DNA of 64,000 bases from the NCBI RefSeq assembly GCF_040147005.1, contig NZ_JAMSHO010000001.1, positions 3,348,001 to 3,412,000 of the forward strand, written 5' to 3'. The DNA is from Halomonas sp. H10-9-1. Its GTDB lineage: Bacteria; Pseudomonadota; Gammaproteobacteria; Pseudomonadales; Halomonadaceae. Positions 9,799 to 18,730 of this stretch are shown one piece after another. The position numbers and the translations under genes were made by a program. The stretch's first letter is position 1. Every line of letters begins with the position of its first letter. The notes under the pieces were generated by a model. That model worked only from the letters and a program-made list of their open reading frames with translations, ran no database searches and was not told where the DNA came from.

Positions 9799-10359
9799 CT
9801 AACCGGCTGGCTGGCGATTCACGTTGGCACGCAGCACATAGATGGTCACCGGCGAGGTGCGATGGCGCACCTCGCCGCCGGCATCCAGCAGCTCGGCCTG
9901 CAGCACATGCTCCCCGGGGTTCATGTTGGGCACCATGAAGGCCGTGGTATGCATCGCCGACTGGCTGACCCGGCCATCCACCAGCAGCCTGACGCGATGG
10001 TCCTCGCGCAGGCCGGGTTCGACCCCCAGGTCCACGGCGATGTTGCCGGCCGCCCCCACCGGGAAGGCCTGTTCGTGGGTCGGCGAGACGATGCGAAAGC
10101 TGTCGTAGGGCATGAACGGCTGGCCCGGCGAGGCCGCCGCCGGGGCACTCTCGAGGCGCGGCGCGGCCTGACCGGTGCGCACCTCGCCACTGGACGGCAC
10201 TACCGTGACCGGCGCCAGCTCCACCTGCTCGCCACCACGGTCGGGGTTGTCGGTGAACACCACGTTGCCCTGGGCATCCGTGGTGCGGTAGATATTCTGC
10301 GCCTCGGCGGCCACGCCGAAGGTCATGACCAGCACCAACGTCAGCACTGCCTTGTTCAT
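9799..10359 (-). CDS. DUF4124-domain periplasmic protein
   Basis: 186 residues from ATG 10359. A signal peptide (MNKAVLTLVLVMTFGVAAEA) is followed by the DUF4124 segment NIYRTTDAQGNVVFTDNPDR, a domain of unknown function found in envelope proteins of proteobacteria, and then an Ig-like beta region (FRIVSPTHEQAFPVGAAGNI, ending YVLRANVNRQPAG). The protein is probably periplasmic. It sits between glnA and ntrB with a terminator on its upstream side, so it is likely transcribed from its own promoter and may have no nitrogen function. The TAG stop is followed by an in-frame proline-rich extension of 67 codons, raising the possibility that the gene was once longer. Confidence 0.8.
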   Translation of the reverse strand: MNKAVLTLVLVMTFGVAAEAQNIYRTTDAQGNVVFTDNPDRGGEQVELAPVTVVPSSGEVRTGQAAPRLESAPAAASPGQPFMPYDSFRIVSPTHEQAFPVGAAGNIAVDLGVEPGLREDHRVRLLVDGRVSQSAMHTTAFMVPNMNPGEHVLQAELLDAGGEVRHRTSPVTIYVLRANVNRQPAG

Positions 10360-10440
10360 GGAGAGCCCCCTGCTTGTCGGCTGCGCGAGCCTGGATGGTT
10401 CCGCAGCACCACTCTGCGTTGGATATAGTGTAGAGAAGAA

Positions 10441-10470
10441 AGGGGTTCCGCCGGTAGCGGAACCCCTTTT
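10441..10470 (-). terminator. Rho-independent terminator of glnA
   Basis: An 11-bp perfect stem (AGGGGTTCCGC / GCGGAACCCCT) with a 5-base loop lies 60 bases after the glnA stop. On the minus strand it is followed by a T-rich run (TTTCTTCTC). T residues also follow on the plus strand, so it could work both ways. Confidence 0.85.
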
Positions 10471-10529
10471 CTGGTTCAACGAGTGCTGGTTCAACGTGAC
10501 GCGCCGCCCCGCCGGGGCGACGACGATCA

Positions 10530-11936
10530 TCAGCAGCTGTAGTACATGTCGAACTCGACCGGATGCGTGGCCATGCGCAGGCGGTCCACGTCTTCCATCT
10601 TCAGCTCGATGTAGGCGTCGATCATGTCATCGGTGAACACGCCACCCTCGGTCAGGAAGGCACGATCCTTGTCCAGTGCCTCCAGGGCCTGGTCGAGGCT
10701 ATGCGCCACGGTCGGCACCTTCTTGCCCTCTTCCGGCGGCAGGTCATAGAGGTTCTTGTCCATGGCATCGCCGGGGTGGATCTTGTTCTTGATGCCGTCG
10801 ATGCCGGCCATCAGCATCGCCGCGAAGCACAGGTAGGGGTTGGCGGTCGGGTCGGGGAAACGCAGCTCGACGCGCTTGCCCTTGGGGCTCGCGGTGTAGG
10901 GGATACGGATGGAGGCCGAACGGTTGCGAGCCGAGTAGGCCAGCATCACCGGCGCCTCGAAGCCCGGCACCAGACGCTTGTAGGAGTTGGTGGAGGCGTT
11001 GGCGAAGGCGTTCAGGGCACGCGCGTGCTTGATGATGCCGCCAATATAGTAGATGGCCATCTCGGAGAGGCCCGCGTACTCATCGCCCGCAAACTGGTTG
11101 GCGCCCTCTTTCCAGAAGGACTGGTGCACGTGCATGCCGCTGCCGTTGTCGCCCACCACCGGCTTGGGCATGAAGGTAGCGGTCTTGCCGTAGGCGTGAG
11201 CCACGTTGTGGATCACGTACTTCATCTCCTGGACCTCGTCGGCCTTCTTGACCAGGGTGTTGAACTTGACCCCGATCTCATTCTGGCCGGCGTTGGCCAC
11301 CTCATGGTGGTGTACTTCGACGCTCTGGCCGATCGCCTCCAGGGTGTTGCACATGGCGCCGCGCATATCATGGAAGCTGTCCACCGGAGGCACCGGGAAG
11401 TAGCCCCCCTTGACCCGCGGCCGGTGGGCCAGGTTGCCGCCCTCGACCTGGCGATCGGTGGCCCAGGCCCCCTCCTCGGAGGTGATCCGGTACATCGCGC
11501 CTTCGGGATCCGCCTTCCAGTGCACTTCGTCGAAGATGAAGAACTCCGGCTCCGGACCGAAGAAGGCGGTGTCGCCCAGGCCGGTGGACTGCAGGTAGGC
11601 CTCGGCACGCTTGGCGATCGAGCGCGGATCACGCTCATAGCCCTGCATGGTGGCCGGCTCGATAACGTCGCAACGCAGCACCAGGGTCGAGTCTTCGGTG
11701 AAGGGGTCGAGGAAGGCGGTGCCATCTTCGGGGCGCAGGATCATGTCGGACTCGTTGATCCCCTTCCAGCCAGACATCGAAGAACCGTCGAACATCTGCC
11801 CATTCTCGAAAAACTCCTCATCCACTTCCCGGGCGGGAATGGTGACATGCTGCTCCTTGCCGATGGTATCGGTGAAGCGCAGGTCGACCCACTTGACGTC
11901 ATGTTCTTCGATCAGGGCGAGCGTCTTGGCAGACAT
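10530..11936 (-). CDS. glnA: Glutamine synthetase, type I
   Basis: 468 residues, the standard length for GlnA. It makes glutamine from glutamate, ammonia and ATP in a cytoplasmic dodecamer. Characteristic segments are present: [13 protein letters not shown], the metal- and glutamate-binding PEPEFFIFD and [12 protein letters not shown], the ATP-binding [16 protein letters not shown] with NRSASIRIP, and [10 protein letters not shown] near the C-terminus, which carries the tyrosine adenylylated in the I-beta type. The start at 11936 gives the usual [21 protein letters not shown]. Expression is expected to be NtrC and sigma-54 dependent, from the elements at 12074-12089 and 12211-12225. Confidence 0.98.
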   Translation of the reverse strand: MSAKTLALIEEHDVKWVDLRFTDTIGKEQHVTIPAREVDEEFFENGQMFDGSSMSGWKGINESDMILRPEDGTAFLDPFTEDSTLVLRCDVIEPATMQGYERDPRSIAKRAEAYLQSTGLGDTAFFGPEPEFFIFDEVHWKADPEGAMYRITSEEGAWATDRQVEGGNLAHRPRVKGGYFPVPPVDSFHDMRGAMCNTLEAIGQSVEVHHHEVANAGQNEIGVKFNTLVKKADEVQEMKYVIHNVAHAYGKTATFMPKPVVGDNGSGMHVHQSFWKEGANQFAGDEYAGLSEMAIYYIGGIIKHARALNAFANASTNSYKRLVPGFEAPVMLAYSARNRSASIRIPYTASPKGKRVELRFPDPTANPYLCFAAMLMAGIDGIKNKIHPGDAMDKNLYDLPPEEGKKVPTVAHSLDQALEALDKDRAFLTEGGVFTDDMIDAYIELKMEDVDRLRMATHPVEFDMYYSC

Positions 11937-12073
11937 GGTGTCCTCCGGTTGAGCATGGCTCGATGGTTGAGGTGATTCAGGCATCACGATGCTGGAACCC
12001 CAGCAAGCTGTTGTAGCACGCGGCAGGCACGCTGCCCACGACGGCCCGGCATTCCAGGCGCTGGCCATAACAA

Positions 12074-12089
12074 TGCAGGCAGCGTGCCA
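12074..12089 (-). promoter_or_regulatory. Sigma-54 promoter of glnA
   Basis: On the minus strand the 16 bases TGGCACGCTGCCTGCA match the -24/-12 consensus TGGCACG-N4-TTGCW at all but one defined position, with GG and GC at the correct spacing. It lies about 140 bases upstream of the glnA start codon, leaving a leader of roughly 125 bases. Confidence 0.85.
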
Positions 12090-12210
12090 ATCTTGCACCC
12101 ATTGCCCGCACAACTTCTTTAACTCATTGAATAACTAGTATTTTACCAAAAATATCGGCTGCACCCCAATGAAGCAGTGACTCGGCGCAGGAGTTGGCTC
12201 GAGGAAAGCC

Positions 12211-12225
12211 GCACCATAGTGGTGC
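12211..12225. promoter_or_regulatory. NtrC enhancer site for glnA
   Basis: GCACCATAGTGGTGC is a perfect inverted repeat of GCACCA separated by three bases, the ideal NtrC site. It is about 125 bases upstream of the sigma-54 element, the usual enhancer distance. Two further GCACCA half sites in direct orientation follow at 12242-12257 and may form a weak second site. Confidence 0.85.
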
Positions 12226-12279
12226 AAAGGCCGAATGCCACGCACCATCGGGCACCACCCGGTCACCCTAAATAAGCCT

Positions 12280-12309
12280 TTGATACATTCAATAACCTCG
12301 TACTACACT
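12280..12309 (+). promoter_or_regulatory. Possible sigma-70 promoter for the glycosyltransferase-like gene
   Basis: TTGATA and TACACT with an 18-base spacer lie about 75 bases upstream of ATG 12385. The surrounding 11937-12384 divergent gap (448 bases) otherwise contains the glnA control sites and an AT-rich stretch around 12120-12165; no gene is seen in it. Confidence 0.4.
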
Positions 12310-12384
12310 TTATTACAAACCTGCTCGCCGGTCGCGACTCTGGCCGCCATCAGGAACCTTCTCTGCTTGGCCCCCGGAGTTCAC

Positions 12385-12927
12385 ATGGCCTTTACATCCG
12401 GCACTCTATTGATCGATGCCCGCAGTGCCGGTGCCAGGCTGCCCCGTGAGCTGGCGCTGGCGGCATCGCTCGTCGCCGACCAGGCCTTCGAACTGATCGT
12501 GGTCGACGATACCCGCGACCCACGCGTCGCCGCCATCGCCCGCCGCCATGGGGCCCGCCACCTGCGCCTGCCCGGTACCCTCCTGGGCGAGAGGCTCGCC
12601 ACTGCCATCCCGAAAACCACCGGGGCGGTGCTGATGTTTCCCGTGCTTGGCTGTCTCACCGCCACCCGTACCCTGATCCAGCTGGCACGACGTGTCGGCG
12701 CCGGCGAGGTCGACGCCGTCGTCCTGCCCAGCAGCACCCCGGGCCTGTTCACCCGCCTGCTCGGGCGCAGAAAGCCCGATACCGCGGCCGGCATCTGCCT
12801 GGCCCGCCACTGGTACGAACGCATCGGCGGCTGCGACCCTGGCCTCGACCACGATGCGCTCGCCGACCTGCTGGAGCGCCTGCGCCACTGCGGGGCTCAC
12901 CTGGAGCATGCCAGCCCGCCTCGATGA
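12385..12927 (+). CDS. Glycosyltransferase-like protein (GT2-related, short)
   Basis: 180 residues from ATG 12385, preceded by a CGGAG ribosome site. The pattern LIVVDDTRDPRVAAIARRHG, then GARHLRLPG, later GAVLMFPVLGCLTATRTLI, and GICLARHWYERIGGCDPGLD resembles the order of elements in family-2 glycosyltransferases of the rSAM/selenodomain-associated type (TIGR04283). The usual acidic metal motif is weak: the position normally occupied by a D-x-D like HADT reads FPVLG. The protein is also shorter than typical members (about 220). It may have lost catalytic activity. It stands alone between glnA and typA. Confidence 0.5.
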   Translation: MAFTSGTLLIDARSAGARLPRELALAASLVADQAFELIVVDDTRDPRVAAIARRHGARHLRLPGTLLGERLATAIPKTTGAVLMFPVLGCLTATRTLIQLARRVGAGEVDAVVLPSSTPGLFTRLLGRRKPDTAAGICLARHWYERIGGCDPGLDHDALADLLERLRHCGAHLEHASPPR

Positions 12928-13114
12928 GCGAGCGAAGGCGCACCACGCCGAAGCCGTGACGGCGAAGCACCGACGACTCCCCTGTTGGGTCGGCGAACTT
13001 GCTACTCCTGGGCGCCGGTAGTCTGTACAATGCGCGTCCCACACCCCTGCCCCGCGCCTAGGGTACTTACCAGAACGTGTACATAGGTGCGTCCATATCA
13101 GCGAGTCACACCTT

Positions 13115-14965
13115 ATGAGCGCGACCGTAAGTCCTTCAAATATCGAAAGTCTTAGAAACATTGCGATTATCGCCCACGTTGACCACGGCAAGACCACCCT
13201 GGTCGACAAGCTTCTCCAGCAATCCGGCACCCTCGATCGCAAGGCCGAGGGACAAGAGCGCGTCATGGACTCCAACGACCAGGAGAGGGAACGCGGCATC
13301 ACCATCCTGGCCAAGAACACCGCGATCCGCTGGCAGTCACCGGACGGCCAGGCCTATCACATCAACATCGTCGACACCCCCGGACACGCCGACTTCGGTG
13401 GCGAGGTCGAGCGCGTCATGTCCATGGTCGACTCGGTACTGCTGTTGGTCGATGCGGTCGACGGCCCCATGCCGCAGACCCGCTTCGTGACCCAGAAGGC
13501 CTTCGACCAGGGCCTCAAGCCGATCGTGGTGGTCAACAAGATCGACCGTCCCGGCGCCCGCCCCGACTGGGTGATCGACCAGATCTTCGACCTGTTCGAC
13601 AACCTTGGCGCCTCCGACGAGCAGCTCGACTTCCCGATCATCTACTGCTCGGCGCTCAACGGCATCGCCGGCCCCGACCCCGACGAGCTGGCCGAGGACA
13701 TGACCCCCATGTTCCAGTCCATCGTCGACATCGTGGAACCGCCCAAGGTCGAGATCGACGGCCCCCTCCAGATGCAGATCTCGGCACTGGACTACTCCAG
13801 CTACGTCGGCGTCATCGGCCTGGGTCGCATCACCCGCGGCTCGGTCAAGCCCAACCAGCAGGTCGTGGTGGTCAGCAAGGAAGGCAAGGAGCGCCGCGGC
13901 AAGGTCGGCCAGGTGATGACCCACCTGGGCCTGGAGCGCGTGCAGACCGATGAAGCCACCGCTGGCGACATCGTCTGCATCACCGGCATCGACGCCCTGG
14001 CGATCTCCGACACCCTGTGCGACCCGGCCGCCGTCGAGGCACTGCCGCCGCTCTCCGTGGACGAGCCCACCGTCTCCATGACCTTCCAGGTCAACGACTC
14101 GCCCTTCGCCGGCAAGGACGGCAAGTTCGTCACCAGCCGCAATATCAAGGATCGCCTCGACCAGGAGCTGATCCACAACGTGGCGCTGCGCGTCGAGCAG
14201 GGCGACAGCCCCGAGAAGTTCATCGTCTCCGGCCGCGGCGAGCTGCATCTCTCGGTGCTGATCGAGACCATGCGCCGCGAGGGCTTCGAGCTCGCCGTGG
14301 GCCGCCCCGAGGTGATCATCCGCGAGATCGACGGCGAGAAGCAGGAGCCGTACGAAGAGGTGATCATCGACTGCGAGGAGCAGCACCAGGGCGCCATCAT
14401 GGAGGAGCTCGGCTACCGCAAGGGCGAGCTCAAGAACATGAACCCCGACGGCAAGGGCCGGGTGCGCCTGGACTTCATCATCCCCGCGCGCGGGCTGATC
14501 GGCTTCCGCGGCCAGTTCATGACCCTGACCTCCGGCACCGGCATCCTCACCAGCCGCTTCGACCACTACGGCCCGCTCAAGCCCGACGCCGCCATCGAGC
14601 GTCGCAACGGCGTGCTGGTCTCCATGGTGCCCGGCAAGGCGCTGGCCTATGCCCTCTACGCCCTGCAGGAGCGCGGCAAGCTGATCATCGACCACGGCAC
14701 CGAGGTCTACGAGGGCATGCTGGTAGGCATCAACAACCGCGCCAACGACATGGTGGTCAACCCCACCAAGGGCAAGAAGCTCGACAACATGCGCGCCTCG
14801 GGCAACGACGAGAACATCGTGCTGACTCCCCCGGTCCGGTTCAGTCTCGAGCAGGCCATCGAGTTCCTCGATGGCGACGAGCTGGTGGAGATTACCCCCA
14901 ACCATATCCGCCTGCGCAAGAAGCACCTCACCGAGAACGAGCGCAAGCGCGCCAGCAAGCAGTAA
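13115..14965 (+). CDS. typA: Ribosome-associated GTPase TypA/BipA
   Basis: 616 residues, the normal length of this translation-factor-like GTPase, which acts on the ribosome during 50S assembly and stress responses. The G domain shows G1 [10 protein letters not shown] (residues 20-29), G2 within [15 protein letters not shown]3 [15 protein letters not shown] and G4 [10 protein letters not shown]. Elongation-factor-like domains II, III and V follow, with the BipA C-terminal domain ([20 protein letters not shown]). A clear terminator follows the stop. Confidence 0.97.
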   Translation: MSATVSPSNIESLRNIAIIAHVDHGKTTLVDKLLQQSGTLDRKAEGQERVMDSNDQERERGITILAKNTAIRWQSPDGQAYHINIVDTPGHADFGGEVERVMSMVDSVLLLVDAVDGPMPQTRFVTQKAFDQGLKPIVVVNKIDRPGARPDWVIDQIFDLFDNLGASDEQLDFPIIYCSALNGIAGPDPDELAEDMTPMFQSIVDIVEPPKVEIDGPLQMQISALDYSSYVGVIGLGRITRGSVKPNQQVVVVSKEGKERRGKVGQVMTHLGLERVQTDEATAGDIVCITGIDALAISDTLCDPAAVEALPPLSVDEPTVSMTFQVNDSPFAGKDGKFVTSRNIKDRLDQELIHNVALRVEQGDSPEKFIVSGRGELHLSVLIETMRREGFELAVGRPEVIIREIDGEKQEPYEEVIIDCEEQHQGAIMEELGYRKGELKNMNPDGKGRVRLDFIIPARGLIGFRGQFMTLTSGTGILTSRFDHYGPLKPDAAIERRNGVLVSMVPGKALAYALYALQERGKLIIDHGTEVYEGMLVGINNRANDMVVNPTKGKKLDNMRASGNDENIVLTPPVRFSLEQAIEFLDGDELVEITPNHIRLRKKHLTENERKRASKQ

Positions 14966-14986
14966 GTGCAGCCGTATCGCCCTGCC

Positions 14987-15011
14987 AAGCCCGCCATCCG
15001 GCGGGCTTTTT
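14987..15011 (+). terminator. Rho-independent terminator of typA
   Basis: A GCCCGCC / GGCGGGC stem (extended by AA/TT pairs) with loop ATCC is followed by TTTTT, 24 bases after the typA stop. The rest of the gap to 15210 shows no gene. Confidence 0.9.
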
Positions 15012-15210
15012 CATGGCCGCTCGCCGACTGTTCAGCGCATTACGCAGATGGCACCACCCCTCAAGGCTGTTCCGGCACCTGTCACCCCGGTAACTGTGTT
15101 AACCCTGCTCGGCCATGCCTTTCCCTGGGCTGCCGCAACCTTCTATGCTGGAGTGACCCACGACGGGCGCGGCCTGCCGCCCCGACAGCCACTCGAGCAG
15201 GAGAATCAGC

Positions 15211-15540
15211 ATGCACAAGCATGTGGAGTGGGACGACCCCGGCGCCGACAGCGTGATGCGCCACTTCCAGCAGGAGCCCAGCGGCTATGCGAATCCCGGC
15301 CCCGGCGACATCCTGTCGGCCCGCCATGAAGGCGCCGTGGTGCGGGTGAAGGTGGAGGCCTACGTGGAAGGCACCAGCATCGGTGAGGTGGCGGCGATCA
15401 TCTCCGTGGACAACGGTCGTCGGCTCAAGTCCCACGGCAAGCTCGCCCTGGGCGACACCGTGCGCCTGCCCGACGAGTTCCGGGCCCTGGAGCCGACCCT
15501 CGGCGACCCCGACGACAGAGGAGACGTTAACCTGGCGTAG
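15211..15540 (+). CDS. Conserved protein of unknown function
   Basis: 109 residues starting at ATG 15211 behind an AGGAGAA ribosome site. No signal peptide or membrane segment. The sequence HKHVEWDDPGADSVMRHFQQ, then GDILSARHEGAVVRVKVEAY and KLALGDTVRLPDEFRALEP, suggests a small beta-rich soluble protein. I do not recognise a named domain. It is 100 bases upstream of the symporter gene in the same direction and could share its transcript. Confidence 0.7.
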   Translation: MHKHVEWDDPGADSVMRHFQQEPSGYANPGPGDILSARHEGAVVRVKVEAYVEGTSIGEVAAIISVDNGRRLKSHGKLALGDTVRLPDEFRALEPTLGDPDDRGDVNLA

Positions 15541-15640
15541 ACGCCGCCCGCTGGCTCCCGCCTCTCTTTTGCCGCACAGTGTTTGTCGCACAGTAGCAGC
15601 CGGGCTCACAGGGCCAATAAACGCGAGCGCGGGAGCATCG

Positions 15641-17086
15641 ATGAGCACGCATAACATCTGGATCCACAAGGGCACCTTCCTGCTGGCGGCCGTCGGCTCG
15701 GCGGTGGGGCTGGGGAACCTGTGGCGCTTCCCTTACCTGGCCGGCGAGAACGGCGGCGGCGCCTTCTTCCTGGTCTACGCCCTGACCATCTTCGCTGTGG
15801 GCATCCCGATCCTGATCGCCGAGACCATGCTGGGCCGTGCCAGCCGGCGCAGCCCGATCATGGGCATGCGCTTCCTCGCCCATACCCACCATACCGCGCG
15901 GGCCTGGACCTCCATCGGCTGGCTGGGGGGCCTCTCAGCCTTCCTGATACTGAGCTTCTATTCGGTGATCGCCGGCTGGGCCATCCACTACACTTGGCAG
16001 ATGCTCACCGGCACCCTGGCCGGGGCCGACGCCGAGACCACCGCCGCCGGCTTCGACGCCCTGCTCGCCTCGCCCACGCTGCTCACCCTCTATCACACCC
16101 TGTTCATCATCGCCTCGGGACTGGTCGTCGGGCTCGGCGTCCACCAGGGCATCGAGCGCGGGCTGCGGGTGATCATGCCGGCACTCTTCGTGATCCTGCT
16201 GGTGGTGCTCGCCTATGGCGTGACCCACGGTGACTTCACCGCCGCCACCGACTTCCTGTTCACCTTCAATATCGCCGACCTCAGCCTGGCCGGCTGGCTC
16301 GAGGCCATGGGCCAGTCATTCTTCACCCTGAGCCTCGGTATGGGCGCCATCATGGCCTACGGCGCCTATATGTCCGGTGAGGTCTCGCTAACCCGCACCG
16401 CCATCGCCATCGCCGTGATCGACACCGCCGTGGCCATGGTGGCCGGCCTGGCGATCTTCTCGCTGGTGTTCGGCGCCGGCCTCGATGCCGGCCAGGGCCC
16501 CGGGCTGATGTTCGTCACCCTGCCGCTGGCCTTCGCCGAGATGCCCGGCGGCTCACTGATCGGCGGCGTGTTCTTCGTACTGGTGCTGGGCGCCGCCCTC
16601 AGCTCCTCCATCTCACTGATCGAGCCGGTGGCGGCCTACCTGGTCGAGCGCTTCGACCTGACCCGGCCCCAGGCCGTCTTCATCATGGTGGTGGCGACCT
16701 GGGCGCTGGGCCTGCTGACAGTGGTGAGCTTCAACCTGTGGGCCGAGAACAGCCTGTTCCACGAGCTGTTCGGGCGCAGCGCCTTCGCCCTGTTCGAGCT
16801 GCTCACCAACATCCTCATGCCGCTAGGGGGCCTGTTGATCGCGCTGTTCGCCGGCTGGGTGCTGACCCACTCCGAGGTAATGAAGGAGATGCGCACCAAC
16901 ACCACCTGGTTCGCCCTGTGGCGTTTCCTGGTGCGCTTCGTGGCCCCGGCGGCGGTGGCCTTCGTGTTCCTGCGCGCGATCCCGCAGATCGACGGCTACC
17001 TGATTCCGGCCATCGGCGCGGTGGTGATCGTCGGCGCCTTCGCCGCCGGTCGTACCTTCCTGACGGATGATAACCAGGCACCGTGA
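15641..17086 (+). CDS. Sodium-dependent symporter, NSS/SNF family
   Basis: 481 residues with about 11-12 membrane segments. The N-terminal family signature is complete: AVGSAVGLGNLWRFPYLAGE with NGGGAFFLVY, which in LeuT-type proteins forms the sodium and substrate sites of helix 1. The middle motif GMGAIMAYGAYM (helix 6) also fits. Bacterial members import amino acids or related compounds with sodium. ATG 15641 is chosen because it gives the canonical short N-terminus (MSTHNIWIHKGTFLLAAVGS); the open frame upstream belongs to non-coding DNA and the preceding gene. Substrate unknown. Confidence 0.92.
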   Translation: MSTHNIWIHKGTFLLAAVGSAVGLGNLWRFPYLAGENGGGAFFLVYALTIFAVGIPILIAETMLGRASRRSPIMGMRFLAHTHHTARAWTSIGWLGGLSAFLILSFYSVIAGWAIHYTWQMLTGTLAGADAETTAAGFDALLASPTLLTLYHTLFIIASGLVVGLGVHQGIERGLRVIMPALFVILLVVLAYGVTHGDFTAATDFLFTFNIADLSLAGWLEAMGQSFFTLSLGMGAIMAYGAYMSGEVSLTRTAIAIAVIDTAVAMVAGLAIFSLVFGAGLDAGQGPGLMFVTLPLAFAEMPGGSLIGGVFFVLVLGAALSSSISLIEPVAAYLVERFDLTRPQAVFIMVVATWALGLLTVVSFNLWAENSLFHELFGRSAFALFELLTNILMPLGGLLIALFAGWVLTHSEVMKEMRTNTTWFALWRFLVRFVAPAAVAFVFLRAIPQIDGYLIPAIGAVVIVGAFAAGRTFLTDDNQAP

Positions 17087-17164
17087 TCGCTGCCGCCGGC
17101 TTGCCGCGGCGGCACGCCAAGACACCAGGACGGGAGACGCCACGACGTCGCAACACGCCAGAAC

Positions 17165-17220
17165 GACAACGAGTCAACACAACAACGAGTCAACACAACA
17201 ACGAGTCAACACAACAACGA
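17165..17220 (+). repeat. 16-bp tandem repeat, 3.5 copies
   Basis: The unit AACAACGAGTCAACAC occurs at 17181-17196 and 17197-17212 exactly, at 17165-17180 with one change at the first base, and as half a unit at 17213-17220. It is AC-rich with almost no pairing potential, and lies in the leader of the ABC transporter operon just before its first start codon. Confidence 0.95.
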
Positions 17221-17233
17221 CGAGACATTGCGC

Positions 17234-18013
17234 ATGGCATCCATGATCGAGGTGCAACACGTCAACAAGGCCTTCGGCGGCCTCAAGGTGATCAACGACT
17301 GCTCGCTCGCGGTGGAGTCGGGCTCGATCACCGGCCTGATCGGCCCCAACGGCGCCGGCAAGTCGACCCTGTTCAACATCATCGCCGGCGCCCTGCCCCT
17401 GGACAGCGGCCGGGTGCTGCTCGATGGCGAGGACATCACCAACCGACCGGCCAACGAGCTGTTCCACAAGGGGCTGCTGCGCACCTTCCAGATCGCCCAC
17501 GAGTTCTCCCTCATGACCGCGCTGGAGAACCTGATGATGGTGCCGCCGGCCCAGGCCGGCGAGAGCTTGTTCAATGCCTGGCTGAAGCCTGGCCGAGTGC
17601 GCCACGAGGAGGCCGACGTGCGCCGCCGCGCCCTGGAGGTGATCGACTTCATTGGCCTGCATCACGTGCGCAACGAGCTGGCCGGCAACCTCTCCGGCGG
17701 CCAGAAGAAGCTCCTCGAGCTCGGCCGCACCATGATGACCGACGCCCGGGTGGTACTGCTCGACGAGATCGCCGCCGGGGTCAACCGCACCCTGCTCGGC
17801 GACCTGGTGGGTAACATCGAGCGGCTCAACCGCGAGATGGGCTACACCTTCCTGGTCATCGAGCACGACATGGACATGATCGCCCGGCTCTGCGATCCGG
17901 TGATCGTGCTCGCCCAGGGCAGCGTGATGGTCGAAGGCTCCATCGAGGAGATCCAGAACAACCCCGAGGTCATCGAGGCCTACTTCGGAGCGACTCACGA
18001 TGCCACTGCTTGA
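17234..18013 (+). CDS. Branched-chain amino acid-type ABC transporter ATPase (LivG-like)
   Basis: 259 residues from ATG 17234 (in-frame TTG 17228 and ATG 17243 are alternatives; no start has a strong ribosome site). Walker A GLIGPNGAGKST, Q-loop RTFQIAHEFS, signature LSGGQKKLLELGR, Walker B VVLLDEIAAGVN and the switch His in VIEHDMD are intact. The Glu of Walker B is present, but the following residues read IAAGVN rather than the usual PAAGLN. As a HAAT-family ATPase it should pair with the LivF-like protein to drive uptake of an amino acid, urea, amide or similar polar compound. First gene of a four-gene operon. Confidence 0.92.
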   Translation: MASMIEVQHVNKAFGGLKVINDCSLAVESGSITGLIGPNGAGKSTLFNIIAGALPLDSGRVLLDGEDITNRPANELFHKGLLRTFQIAHEFSLMTALENLMMVPPAQAGESLFNAWLKPGRVRHEEADVRRRALEVIDFIGLHHVRNELAGNLSGGQKKLLELGRTMMTDARVVLLDEIAAGVNRTLLGDLVGNIERLNREMGYTFLVIEHDMDMIARLCDPVIVLAQGSVMVEGSIEEIQNNPEVIEAYFGATHDATA

Positions 18014-18704
18014 AGCACGCGACGTCTATGGCGGCTACGGCGGCATGAACATCCTCAACGGGGTGAACATGACCCTCGAGGCCGACCAGATCGGCGTCAT
18101 CGTCGGCCCCAACGGCGCCGGCAAGTCCACCATGCTCAAGGCCATCTTCGGCCTGCTTGCCGTCACCCAGGGCGAGATCCTGCTACGCGGCAAGCCCATC
18201 CACAACCTGCCACCTAACAAGCTGGTGCAGCAGGGCATGGGCTTCGTGCCCCAGGAGCACAACGTCTTCCCGAGCCTGACGGTGAAGGAGAACCTGCAGA
18301 TGGGCGCCTTCCTCAAGCCGGGCAACGTCAAGCGCATGCTCAAGCAGATCTATGACTTCTTCCCGCCGCTCTACGACAAGCGCCACCAGCCCGCCGGCGA
18401 GCTCTCCGGCGGCCAGCGCCAGATGGTCGCCATGGGTCGTGCGCTGATGGCCGAGCCCAGCGTGCTGCTGCTGGACGAGCCCACCGCCGGCCTCTCGCCA
18501 CTCTACATGAACGAGATCTTCGAACAGGTGAAGCAGGTCAACAGCGCCGGCGTCGGCATCCTGATGGTGGAGCAGAACGCCAAGCAGGCGCTGGCCATCG
18601 CCGACAAGGGCTTCGTGCTGGCCGCCGGCCAGAACCGTTTCACCGATTCCGGCGCCGCCCTGCTGGCGGACCCGGAAGTGGCCAGGAGCTTCCTGGGCGG
18701 CTGA
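18000..18704 (+). CDS. Branched-chain amino acid-type ABC transporter ATPase (LivF-like)
   Basis: 234 residues, the usual LivF size. Walker A VGPNGAGKSTML, Q-loop VPQEHNVFPSL, signature LSGGQRQMVAMGRAL, Walker B VLLLDEPTAGLSP and VEQNAKQAL at the switch region are all present. The start overlaps the livG-like gene by 14 bases. It is the second ATPase of the heterodimeric motor. Confidence 0.93.
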   Translation: MPLLEARDVYGGYGGMNILNGVNMTLEADQIGVIVGPNGAGKSTMLKAIFGLLAVTQGEILLRGKPIHNLPPNKLVQQGMGFVPQEHNVFPSLTVKENLQMGAFLKPGNVKRMLKQIYDFFPPLYDKRHQPAGELSGGQRQMVAMGRALMAEPSVLLLDEPTAGLSPLYMNEIFEQVKQVNSAGVGILMVEQNAKQALAIADKGFVLAAGQNRFTDSGAALLADPEVARSFLGG

Positions 18705-18730
18705 GCCTCGGAGCAGGGAGAACCAACCTC

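Noticed and set aside
13026..13031. -10-like TACAAT upstream of typA
   Set aside because: The nearest -35-like hexamer (TTGCTA) is 21 bases away, too far for a confident promoter call.
13337..14926. 529-codon open frame antisense to typA
   Set aside because: Val/Ala/Leu/His/Asp-rich shadow of typA; no start site or homology.
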